Origin: Olsenella_L kribbiana
GTDB lineage: Bacteria; Actinomycetota; Coriobacteriia; Coriobacteriales; Atopobiaceae
NCBI RefSeq assembly: GCF_036408795.1
Contig: NZ_JAZGJP010000011.1
Coordinates: forward strand, 1-64,000
DNA length: 64,000 nt
Direction: 5' to 3'
Under the pieces are notes generated by a model that searched no databases, had not been told where the DNA came from, and was given only the letters and a program-made list of their open reading frames with translations. The position numbers and the translations under genes are program-made. This document shows positions 25,700-33,011 of this stretch, piece after piece; the stretch's first letter is position 1; the number at the start of each line of letters is the position of its first letter.

Positions 25700-25927
25700 G
25701 GCGGACCTTCCTGAGAGCATTTCTTTCCTGAGCGCGAAAAGCAGGATAGGACCCTTGAAACAATGAGTCCAACTGTTATATTCGGTTATGAATACAAAGA
25801 AATCTAGTAACTCGACAGTTCCTTTGTTTCGGGCACGTTTCCGCAGGTCACAGACAGTCCGTCTCTCTGCTGTCGGAAACAGGACGCATGGAATGAGGCA
25901 CTGTCTGCATAGAGGCAAGGAGACTCT
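25700..25927. promoter_or_regulatory. Divergent nhaC-lysR promoter region
   Basis: On the plus strand TTGAAA (25755-25760), a 16-bp spacer and TATATT (25777-25782) make a good promoter for the LysR gene, leaving a leader of about 140 bases. On the minus strand TATAAC (25775-25780) overlaps it and could be the -10 of nhaC. Overlapping divergent promoters are usual for LysR-controlled loci. The rest of the leader shows no strong hairpin. Confidence 0.5.
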
Positions 25928-26869
25928 GTGAACTTCTCTACCATGAGCTACTTCATTGCGCTTGCAGAGGAGCGCAGCTTCACGAAGGCCTCCTCGCGCC
26001 TCGGCATCACCCAGCAGACGCTCTCGGCTCATATCGCAGGCGTCGAGCATGAGCTCGGCGTCCGTCTCATCATCCGCAAGGTGCCGCTCGAGCTCACCTA
26101 TGCGGGCGGGGTCTTCTTGGGCTATGCCCGCAGGATGCAGGACCTCGAGCGCTCGATGCAGCAGGAGTTCCAGGACATCGCAGGAGATGAGCGTGGCCTT
26201 CTCCGTGTCGGCATCGCCTCGACCCGCTCCCATTTCATCATGCCCCGCTCGATTGCTGCCTACCAGCGCAGGCGCCCCGGCATCGAGGTGGACCTCGTCG
26301 AGGAGGAGAACGAGAAGCTCATCGAGAGCCTTCAGGCAGGGCAGCTCGACTTGATTGTTGCGACCGTGCCAAAGGATATCCCTGGCCTTTCTGTCCAGGA
26401 TCTCTACCGGGAGGAGGTCGTGCTTGTCGTTGCAAAGGAGCTCCTCTCGAAGCTCTATCAGGGCCATGAGGATGAGGTCGTAGCTGAGGTGGAGAGGAAG
26501 GGCACGCTCCAGCCTCTTGCCGACTGCCCGTTCCTGCTCTTGGGCAAACGCGACATTCCGGGAGATCTGGCACGCCAGGCCTTCCGCGAGTCGGGCATCA
26601 CGCCGACGATCCAGGTCACCTCGTCCAATACAGAGACCCTGCTCGACCTCTGTGCGAAGGGGGCAGGTGCCTTCTTCTGCCCGAGGAGGCTCGTCTTCTC
26701 CTCTCTTTCAGAGGAGGAGCAGACGCAGGTCCGGCTCATCCATCTCGGAGACAAGGCGCTCTACTGGATCAACGTTGCCTGGAGGAAGGCAGACCATATC
26801 TGGAGCGCGACAGAAGCCTTCTACAGGACGCTCGCCGAAGAAGTGGGAGAGATGCACCATGAGGGATAA
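25928..26869 (+). CDS. LysR family transcriptional regulator
   Basis: This 313-residue regulator has the N-terminal helix-turn-helix FIALAEERSFTKASSRLGITQQTLSAHI in two overlapping segments (residues about 9-36), a linker helix, and an effector domain from about residue 90 (GLLRVGIASTRSHFIMPR). The start is GTG 25928, five bases after AAGGAG. It is divergent from nhaC, its most likely target, and overlaps the pseudouridine synthase gene by 11 bases. The co-inducer is unknown. Confidence 0.9.
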   Translation: MNFSTMSYFIALAEERSFTKASSRLGITQQTLSAHIAGVEHELGVRLIIRKVPLELTYAGGVFLGYARRMQDLERSMQQEFQDIAGDERGLLRVGIASTRSHFIMPRSIAAYQRRRPGIEVDLVEEENEKLIESLQAGQLDLIVATVPKDIPGLSVQDLYREEVVLVVAKELLSKLYQGHEDEVVAEVERKGTLQPLADCPFLLLGKRDIPGDLARQAFRESGITPTIQVTSSNTETLLDLCAKGAGAFFCPRRLVFSSLSEEEQTQVRLIHLGDKALYWINVAWRKADHIWSATEAFYRTLAEEVGEMHHEG

Positions 26870-27872
26870 GGATATGCGTCCGTACCATATCGCCGAGGCT
26901 GATGACGCAAGGGTCTCATTCGTTGTGGATGCGGACGTGACAGCAGATGCGCTCCTCGAGGCTGCCGGCGTCTCGAAGACGCAGAGGAAGGCAATCTTTG
27001 AGGAGAGGCGTCTTGCAAGAAATGGAGCTTTGCTCAGGCCAGCAGATGCTCTGGATGCAGGAGATCTGGTCGAGCTTGTCCTCAGGAAGGACGCAGCAGA
27101 AGGTCCCGATGCGCCGGCTGCAGCAGCGCGTGCTGCCGATATCCTCTTCGAGGATGCATTCCTGCTCTGCGCCGACAAGCCTTCTGGCATCCTCGTGCAT
27201 TCGGATGGGACAGGCGGCAAGACGGATACGCTCACAGCACGTGTCAGGAAGCATCTTGAGGAAGAAGGCAGGAGCGCCTCTGCCCAGGCTGTGCAGCGGC
27301 TCGATGAGGATACGACAGGGTGCATCCTCTTCTCGCTTGCCCCGGAGTTTCAGGGAGGCCTGGACACGCTTGTCGCAGGGCATGCAATGGAGAAGCTCTA
27401 TCTGGCCTGCGTGCGGGGATCTTTGCCTGAAGGGCCGCATGTGATTGCAGCGCCTGTCGGGCGCGACCGCCACGATGCAAGACGCATGCGCGTCTCTCCT
27501 TCCGGCAAGGATGCGAAGACCACGGTCTGGGGGCTCATTCGGAAGGGCGGCCTCACGCTTGCCCTCGTCTCGCTCGGCACCGGCAGGAAGCACCAGATTC
27601 GCGTGCATCTGGCCTCTGAGGGATACCCGATCCTGGGGGATGCGCTCTACGGGATGAGAGGCGGGCCCGCGGTACCCGGCTTTGACCTTCTGCCGAAGGG
27701 CAGACACGAGCGCTTCGGCCTTCAGCTCCACTGCTGGCGGGAGTCGTTTGTCCATCCTGTGACAGGGGAGAAGCTCTCCGCCACGGCCCCTGTGCCTGAG
27801 AGCTTCCGTTCGCTCTTCGGAGGCAGCGAGATAGAGCGTGCACTCGCAGCATGGGAGTCGCGGAAACGATGA
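26859..27872 (+). CDS. RluA family pseudouridine synthase
   Basis: This 337-residue enzyme isomerises uridine to pseudouridine in rRNA or tRNA. The catalytic aspartate is in AVQRLDEDTTGCILF, and GTGRKHQIRVHLASEGYPILGDALYG (written here as two linked motifs, the RxHQIRxH and the GDxxYG elements) is diagnostic of the family. An S4-like N-terminal region spans about residues 20-85 (RKAIFEERRLARNGALLRPA). ATG 26859 overlaps the LysR gene; ATG 26874 is an alternative. The particular RNA target cannot be read from the sequence. Confidence 0.88.
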   Translation: MRDKDMRPYHIAEADDARVSFVVDADVTADALLEAAGVSKTQRKAIFEERRLARNGALLRPADALDAGDLVELVLRKDAAEGPDAPAAAARAADILFEDAFLLCADKPSGILVHSDGTGGKTDTLTARVRKHLEEEGRSASAQAVQRLDEDTTGCILFSLAPEFQGGLDTLVAGHAMEKLYLACVRGSLPEGPHVIAAPVGRDRHDARRMRVSPSGKDAKTTVWGLIRKGGLTLALVSLGTGRKHQIRVHLASEGYPILGDALYGMRGGPAVPGFDLLPKGRHERFGLQLHCWRESFVHPVTGEKLSATAPVPESFRSLFGGSEIERALAAWESRKR

Positions 27873-27993
27873 GACGCCAAGCTGGAAAGTGCAGGTTTTT
27901 GCATCCTTGAGCACGCTTTGCCTTCCTGAGTTCGGTAGACTTGGAAACAGGGAAGCAACGTAAATCTGTTCCAATGCTCGGAGAGGGGCATTC

Positions 27994-29598
27994 ATGGCTG
28001 ACACCATGCGTGGCGTCTATACGAACCTGACGGCAATCCGCCGGTCCGTATTCCGCGAAGTAGCAAAAGTCATCTACGACAACGGCAGGAATCCGAACTG
28101 GACGCTTGCTGACTTCGACAAGGCATTCGAGGAGCTGCCGTACAAGATCATTCCGGGAGACGTGGCCACCTACCGCGAGTCCGTGTTCCTCGAGCGTGCC
28201 ATCGTCTCGGAGCGCATCCGTCTGGCTGCAGGCCTTTCGCTCCAGGGCGTCGACAGGCCGGCGCATATCTCGGATGGCCTCGCTGATGCCGCAGGTCCTG
28301 AGCACTACTACGAGCCGCCTCTGATCAACGTGATCAAGTTCGCCTGCAATGCCTGCAAGGACAACATCTACGAGGTCACGAACATGTGCCAGGGCTGCCT
28401 TGCGCACCCCTGCCGCGAGATCTGCCCGAAGAAGGCCATCTCCTTCAAGGACAAGAAGGCCTTCATCGACCAGGACCTCTGCATCCACTGTGGCATGTGC
28501 GCCCGCACCTGCCCGTACCATGCCATCTATCACTACGTGCGCCCGTGCGCTGACGCCTGCGGCATGCATGCCATCGGCTCCGATGCACAGGGACACGCAG
28601 AGATCGACCAGGACAAGTGCGTTGCCTGCGGCCAGTGCCTCATCAACTGCCCGTTCGGCGCTATCGCAGACAAGTCCCAGATCGTCCAGGTCGCCATGGC
28701 CATCCTGGCAGGCCAGGAGGTCATCGCAATCGTCGCCCCTGCCTTCGTCGGCCAGTTCGGCGGCAAGGGCAATGTCGGCAAGCTCCGCGAGGCATTCAAG
28801 CTCCTCGGCTTCTCCGGCGTCGAGGAGGTCGCACTCGGTGCCGACCTGTGCTCCGTCCAGGAGGCAGAGGACTTCCTCGAGGAGGTGCCTGACAAGCTGC
28901 CGTTCATGGGCACGTCGTGCTGCCCGGCCTGGAGCTCGATGGCAAAGAAGGAGTTCCCGAAGTATGCCGACTGCATCTCGATGGCACTGACGCCGATGAC
29001 ATTGACGGCACGCATGGTGCGCTCCCAGCATCCGAAGGCAAGGATCGTCTTCGTGGGGCCGTGCTCCGCAAAGAAGCTCGAGGCCATGCGCCGCTCCGTG
29101 CGTTCCGAGGTCGACTTCGTCCTCACGTTCGAGGAGATGGCCGGCATGATGGAGGCACGTGGCATCGACTACCTCGCACTTGCCGACGACAACAAGTCCG
29201 ACTTCGATGTCGCATCCACGGACGGCAGGAACTTCGCTGTCGCAGGCGGCGTCGCGAATGCTGTCGTGAACGTCATCAAGCGCGACCATCCTGATGCCGA
29301 GGTCAAGACGGCCCAGGCTGGCGGCCTCGAGGAATGCAGGAAGATGATGAAGGACGCCGTCAAGGGCAAGTATCAGGGATACCTGCTCGAGGGCATGGCA
29401 TGCCCGGGCGGCTGCGTCGCAGGCGCCGGCACCCTCGTCGCAATCAACAAGTCGGCAGCAGCCGTTCACCGCTATGCGGCCCGCTCTCCGCACAAGAACG
29501 CGGTCGACAACGAGTTCCGTGGCCTCATCCACGACCTCGAGTACGCAGATGACGGCGTGCATCCGGAAGATCTGCCGACGGCACCGAAGGCCGAGTAG
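27994..29598 (+). CDS. Monomeric [FeFe] hydrogenase, group B-like
   Basis: This 534-residue iron-sulfur protein should interconvert protons and H2. H-cluster motifs are TSCCPAW (L1, residues 307-313), VGPCSAKK (L2, Cys357, with Gly instead of the Met of group A enzymes) and EGMACPGGC (L3, Cys470 and Cys474). The N-terminal half holds several ferredoxin-type cysteine clusters (CNAC..., CLAHPCREICP, CIHCGMCARTCP, CVACGQCLINCP), so electrons likely come from ferredoxin. No maturases HydEFG and no NuoE/F-type partner genes are nearby. ATG 27994 follows GGAGAGGGG. L2 and L3 divergence suggests the group B lineage, which is inference from motifs. Confidence 0.87.
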   Translation: MADTMRGVYTNLTAIRRSVFREVAKVIYDNGRNPNWTLADFDKAFEELPYKIIPGDVATYRESVFLERAIVSERIRLAAGLSLQGVDRPAHISDGLADAAGPEHYYEPPLINVIKFACNACKDNIYEVTNMCQGCLAHPCREICPKKAISFKDKKAFIDQDLCIHCGMCARTCPYHAIYHYVRPCADACGMHAIGSDAQGHAEIDQDKCVACGQCLINCPFGAIADKSQIVQVAMAILAGQEVIAIVAPAFVGQFGGKGNVGKLREAFKLLGFSGVEEVALGADLCSVQEAEDFLEEVPDKLPFMGTSCCPAWSSMAKKEFPKYADCISMALTPMTLTARMVRSQHPKARIVFVGPCSAKKLEAMRRSVRSEVDFVLTFEEMAGMMEARGIDYLALADDNKSDFDVASTDGRNFAVAGGVANAVVNVIKRDHPDAEVKTAQAGGLEECRKMMKDAVKGKYQGYLLEGMACPGGCVAGAGTLVAINKSAAAVHRYAARSPHKNAVDNEFRGLIHDLEYADDGVHPEDLPTAPKAE

Positions 29599-29612
29599 CA
29601 CCTGATGCTTCG

Positions 29613-29643
29613 AAGGGCGCCCTCCGGAAGGAAGGCGCCCTTT
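29613..29643 (+). terminator. Terminator of the hydrogenase gene
   Basis: AAGGGCGCC (29613-29621) pairs with GGCGCCCTT (29634-29642), followed by a short T/C run. Confidence 0.75.
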
Positions 29644-29662
29644 CTCATGAGACGATGGCATG

Positions 29663-29696
29663 AAAAAGCAGGGCCTGCCATCTGGCGGGCCCTGCT
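29663..29696 (-). terminator. Terminator of the 101-residue gene
   Basis: On the minus strand a 13-bp stem with one G-U pair and a four-base loop is followed by TTTTT, 23 bases after the stop of the short gene. Confidence 0.85.
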
Positions 29697-29718
29697 GCAT
29701 GTCTTGGGTCTGGAGTGT

Positions 29719-30024
29719 CTACTCCTTGTCTCCCTTGATGGAGGCATAGAACGTGGCGCCGTCGAAGACGTCCTTGATCGTCTTTCCGCCGACGAACGGA
29801 AGTGCCAGGAACTCGTCCACAGTGTCAACGAGATCGGAGCAGTCGATGTAGTGGCCCTTTTCGTTGCGCTGGCTGGTGTCCTGTGCGCGCCATGCTTCGT
29901 AGTTCACGTCGGTCAGGTAGTAGACCTTGCTATCGATCTTCATGTAGACGGAGTGATGGCTGTGGAGGTAGTCAGCCAGCTGATCGTAATTGATATCGAG
30001 TGCCTCGGATGCTCTCTTTCCCAT
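29719..30024 (-). CDS. Hypothetical protein, 101 residues
   Basis: I do not recognise a family. The product is small, soluble and slightly acidic, with aromatic-rich strands (YMKIDSKVYYLTDVNYEAW) and a C-terminal stretch LALPFVGGKTIKDVFDGATF. It has no signal peptide or membrane segment. ATG 30024 is supported by AAAGGA six bases upstream, and a strong terminator lies beyond the stop, so it is a real transcription unit. TATAGT about 40 bases upstream may be its -10 element. The IS200/IS605 element ends about 110 bases upstream of its start. Confidence 0.65.
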   Translation of the reverse strand: MGKRASEALDINYDQLADYLHSHHSVYMKIDSKVYYLTDVNYEAWRAQDTSQRNEKGHYIDCSDLVDTVDEFLALPFVGGKTIKDVFDGATFYASIKGDKE

Positions 30025-30137
30025 GGCATGTCCTTTCGTCGAAGGGCCAGACCCAACGTGCTTGCACTCACTATACCGTTCCTTGAACAAACTCATACAT
30101 CCGCTTGGGCCAGTGACGGAAATAGCGCCCTCACCGA

Positions 30138-30300
30138 TTGACACTCCCCATGGCTAGAGCCAGGGGATTCTCGCTTCACAGCAGATAGCCTTTCCCCGCT
30201 TTCGCGGGGATGGGTCTTACGCCTGCTCCACGAGCGTTCGGGGCACTCGCGCGCCCCCGGTTCCCGCAAGCCCTGCGGTACCGTTTCCCTCCGCCAGCAG
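30138..30300 (-). ncRNA. Putative omega RNA 3' region of the TnpB element
   Basis: TnpB proteins use a guide RNA that covers the end of tnpB and the right end of the element, with the guide read from the flanking DNA. Here the minus strand after the tnpB stop has a CCCCGC-GAAA-GCGGGG hairpin (30194-30209) and then the right-end hairpin; the guide would begin at 30137 and run leftward (starting TCGGTGAGGGCGC). Existence of the RNA is inferred from the family; the 5' limit is approximate. Confidence 0.45.
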
Positions 30301-31386
30301 CCTCGCGCCCTCGGCGGCGATGTTCTTCGCCGCGTTGAGGTCTCGGTCGTGGCGGGCCCCGCACTCGGGGCATGTCCAGCTCTCGACCCCAAGCACGACG
30401 TTCTTGTTCACGTAGCCGCAGCACGAGCACGTCTTGCTGGACGGGTAGAACCTCCCCACCTTCACGAAGGCACGCCCGTACCAGGCGCACTTGTACTGGA
30501 GCTGGCGGATCATCTCTGACATGCTTGCGTCCGCCACGGCCCTGGCAAGGCGGCGGTTCTTCTCCATGCCCTTCACGTTCAGGTCCTCGACGGCGATGGC
30601 TTGGCTCTCGCGCACCGCTTCCGTCGTGGCCTTGTGGATGGCGTCCTTCCTCTGGTTCGCAATCTTCTCATGGATGCGGGCCACCCGGACCCGCTGCCTG
30701 GCCCGCCTCTTCGAACCCTTCTTCTTCCTGGAGAGCCTCCTCTGCTCGCGGGCCAATCTCTTCTCTGACTTGGTGAGGCTCTTGGGGCTGGCAACCACCT
30801 CGCCGTCCGAGCGGGCCATCAGGCAGCGGATGCCGGCGTCTATGCCCATGACCTCGACGTCACCCTGCGGCATATCCGGTTCTGGGCAGTCCGTGCAGCA
30901 GACGGCCACGAAATATTCGCCGGAGGGTACCTTCTTGACGGTTGCGGAGAGGATCCGCCCCCGGACGGGCCGGGTGATTCTCGCCCTGACGCTCCCCAGT
31001 TTCGGAAGCTTCACATGGCGGGCGTCCACGATCGAGATGCTGTTGGTGCGGTAGCTCTGTCTTGCACCTGATTTCGACTTGAACCGGGGGAACCCTACCC
31101 TTCCAGGGCTTCTGAAGAAGTTCTTGTACGCCTTGTCGAGATCGCGCAGGGATTGCTGCAGGGCCATGGAGTCCGCTTCGGCAAGCCAAGGGGCCTCGTC
31201 CTTCTTCCAGATGGGTATCTGCGTGATATAGGAATTGATGGATCGGGTCTTCTTGTCCCGCTCGTATTCCTCTTTCCGCATCTGGAGCACTCGGTTGTAG
31301 ACCCACCGGCAGCATCCGAAGGTCCTGGCAAGCTGCACGCGTTGGGCAGCGCTCGGGTAGATCCTGTATTCAAACGTCATGTCCAT
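30217..31386 (-). CDS. tnpB: TnpB, RNA-guided endonuclease of the IS200/IS605 family
   Basis: This 389-residue protein has the full TnpB architecture: an N-terminal domain FEYRIYPSAAQRVQLARTF, a central RuvC with MGIDAGIRCL (first Asp), IAVEDLNVKGM (Glu) and a C-terminal HDRDLNAAKNIA (last Asp), and a four-cysteine zinc finger CSCCGYVNKN...CPEC between the second and third catalytic segments. All three catalytic residues are present, so it may be active as a guide-directed nuclease. It starts six bases after the tnpA stop; ATG 31386 or 31380 are both possible and neither has a good ribosome binding site. Confidence 0.93.
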   Translation of the reverse strand: MDMTFEYRIYPSAAQRVQLARTFGCCRWVYNRVLQMRKEEYERDKKTRSINSYITQIPIWKKDEAPWLAEADSMALQQSLRDLDKAYKNFFRSPGRVGFPRFKSKSGARQSYRTNSISIVDARHVKLPKLGSVRARITRPVRGRILSATVKKVPSGEYFVAVCCTDCPEPDMPQGDVEVMGIDAGIRCLMARSDGEVVASPKSLTKSEKRLAREQRRLSRKKKGSKRRARQRVRVARIHEKIANQRKDAIHKATTEAVRESQAIAVEDLNVKGMEKNRRLARAVADASMSEMIRQLQYKCAWYGRAFVKVGRFYPSSKTCSCCGYVNKNVVLGVESWTCPECGARHDRDLNAAKNIAAEGARLLAEGNGTAGLAGTGGARVPRTLVEQA

Positions 31387-31392
31387 GATGGG

Positions 31393-31785
31393 TCACACGT
31401 TCTTCTGGCTCTCGATGTACCGCCTGACGGCCGCAAGCGGGGCGCCGCCCACGGTGGAGACGAAGTAGCTGTTCGTCCAGAGCGAGGGCAGCCTCTTCCT
31501 GAGCCAGGGGAACTCCTCCCTCAGGTCGTGGCTGGTCCTGCCCTTGAGGCGCTTCACGGCCCTGTGGATGCCGAGCTGCGGGTCCACCTCAAGGAGCATG
31601 TGGACGTGGTCCGGCATGACCTCCATCTCTATGATCTCGAAGGAGAGCTCGTCCGCGACCTGCCGCGCTATCTGCCTGAAGCGCTCGTCCACGCCGTCCA
31701 CGAGCACGGGGCGGCGGTACTTCGGGCAGAAGACCACGTGGTACCTGCAGCTGTAGACGACGTTGTTGTTGCTCTTGTAGTCCAT
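31393..31785 (-). CDS. tnpA: TnpA, Y1 HUH transposase of the IS200/IS605 family
   Basis: This 130-residue single-strand transposase has the HUH motif in VMPDHVHMLLEV and the nucleophilic tyrosine in VRRYIESQ, with the opening YHVVFCPKYRRPVL diagnostic of IS200-like enzymes. Length is within the usual 120-155 residues and no frameshift is seen. TATAAT lies about seven bases before the ATG on the minus strand, so its transcript would be almost leaderless. Confidence 0.95.
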   Translation of the reverse strand: MDYKSNNNVVYSCRYHVVFCPKYRRPVLVDGVDERFRQIARQVADELSFEIIEMEVMPDHVHMLLEVDPQLGIHRAVKRLKGRTSHDLREEFPWLRKRLPSLWTNSYFVSTVGGAPLAAVRRYIESQKNV

Positions 31786-31935
31786 GGAAGGATTATACCA
31801 TGGATCCCTATCTAATATCGTCTGCGGCGATGCGCCTTATATCCCCATGCCTAAAGACAGGGGTTTTACGGCGCTTTTGATAATCGCCAAAGGCGCTACG
31901 CGAAATGCAAGAGAATCTGAATGGATGCGGCCAGA

Positions 31936-32619
31936 TCAGGCAGCGGCCGTGCCGTCGAGCCCTTCGCCGGTGATGAGGTGCTCGAGCTGCTCCGGCGTCT
32001 CGGCAAGAACAGGCGCCCCCTTGTCCTCGAGGAATTCGCGGACGCGGAAGCCCCAGGTCACGGCGATGCAGTCGCACTGGGCGTTTGCGGCGGTCTCGAT
32101 ATCGACCTCGGAGTCGCCGATGTAGACGACATCCTTCTTCTTCATGCCGAGGACACGCATGACCTCGTTCACGGTATCGGGTGCCGGCTTCTTGCGGATG
32201 CCTTCTGCCTCGCGCTCGCCGACGATTGCATCGAACTCGCCGGGGAAGAAGTGGTCGATGAGTGTCTGGACGGCAGCGTCTGCCTTGTTCGAGACGACGG
32301 CACAGCGGATGCCGCGTGTGCGGAGGTGCCGAAGCACGGCTGCGATGCCCGGATAGGGGCGGGTCTTGTCCATCGAGTGCTCGCGGTAGTAGCTCTTGAA
32401 GGCGACGAAGACCTCTTCGAACGTGCCTTCATCGGCGTCCTTCGGAAGGCAGGTGCGCACGAGATTGCGGATGCCATTGCCGATGGCCCAGCGGACCTCA
32501 TCCTTGCTCTTGAGCGGCAGCTCATAGAGGCCAAGCGCATAGTTCACCGCGTCATAGAGGTCGTCGAGCGTATCGAGGAGCGTCCCATCGAGATCGAATA
32601 TCGCTGCTGCGTATGCCAT
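31936..32619 (-). CDS. gph: HAD family phosphoglycolate phosphatase
   Basis: This 227-residue HAD hydrolase has the nucleophile motif FDLDGTLLDT, motif II VVSNK, motif III KPAPD and motif IV GDSEVDIETA, with an alpha-helical cap after the first motif as in Gph and PgmB-type enzymes. Phosphoglycolate phosphatase is the best call; another small phosphoester is possible. On the minus strand the IS200/IS605 element lies directly downstream, about 55 bases after the stop, and splits a dyad that may have been its terminator. Confidence 0.87.
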   Translation of the reverse strand: MAYAAAIFDLDGTLLDTLDDLYDAVNYALGLYELPLKSKDEVRWAIGNGIRNLVRTCLPKDADEGTFEEVFVAFKSYYREHSMDKTRPYPGIAAVLRHLRTRGIRCAVVSNKADAAVQTLIDHFFPGEFDAIVGEREAEGIRKKPAPDTVNEVMRVLGMKKKDVVYIGDSEVDIETAANAQCDCIAVTWGFRVREFLEDKGAPVLAETPEQLEHLITGEGLDGTAAA

Positions 32620-33011
32620 GGACTGCCTCCCTGGACCTGTGGCCTCGTATGGTCTCAGTCCTTATCCACAAGAAAATCTACGCACCTAGGCTAGCATTTT
32701 CCCCACTCATGCGCAAAAAGGCAGGCAGACGGTAGCGTCTGGACGCATGAGCGCATCCTGGTGGAGCAGCTTCCTGAATGAATCTCCCAGCTTATGCATG
32801 AGAGGGGAGCGCCGGAGGAGCATCGGGCAGCCATGCGCTCTCTGGAATTTCGTGGCAGGCTGGTAACGTTCCGTGAGGCTCGCCGCGGCCGTCCTGCCTT
32901 CTGGAGTACAATGGCCGACGCGTGTGCGGGGACGCTGTCTACGCACCCCGCGCCATCTGTCGGGAGCCGTCCGTTACGGCACGGGACGGCACAGATGAGA
33001 GGATATCTCAT
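32620..33011. promoter_or_regulatory. Intergenic region gph-aspS with structured leader
   Basis: No gene is credible in this 392-bp divergent gap. It holds the 14-mer at 32720-32733 (GGCAGGCAGACGGT) that recurs before feoA, a possible -10 TACAAT at 32907-32912, and just before aspS a hairpin of GCCGTCC (32966-32972) with GGGACGGC (32983-32990) inside an outer CTGT/ACAG pair. The aspS ribosome binding site follows directly, so this stem may influence translation. No T-box signature was found. Confidence 0.4.

Larger units (their letters stand above)
30138..31878 (-). mobile_element. IS200/IS605 family insertion sequence (IS608-like ends)
   Basis: The element carries tnpA and tnpB in the same orientation. 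Its right end on the minus strand has the guide GAAT (30167-30170), an imperfect hairpin (30146-30166) and, eight bases on, the cleavage tetranucleotide TCAA (30138-30141), the layout known for IS608. At the left end a similar imperfect hairpin of CCCC...GGGG type lies at 31843-31863. The left boundary is placed near 31878, after TTATC, by analogy and is less certain. There is no target duplication, as expected for single-strand peel-and-paste transposition. Both flanks carry halves of one dyad, TAGCGCC (30123-30129) and GGCGCTA (31892-31898), suggesting insertion into a hairpin. Confidence 0.85.

Noticed and set aside
31153..31815. 220-codon plus-strand frame across tnpA and tnpB
   Set aside because: It is antisense to two intact transposon genes.
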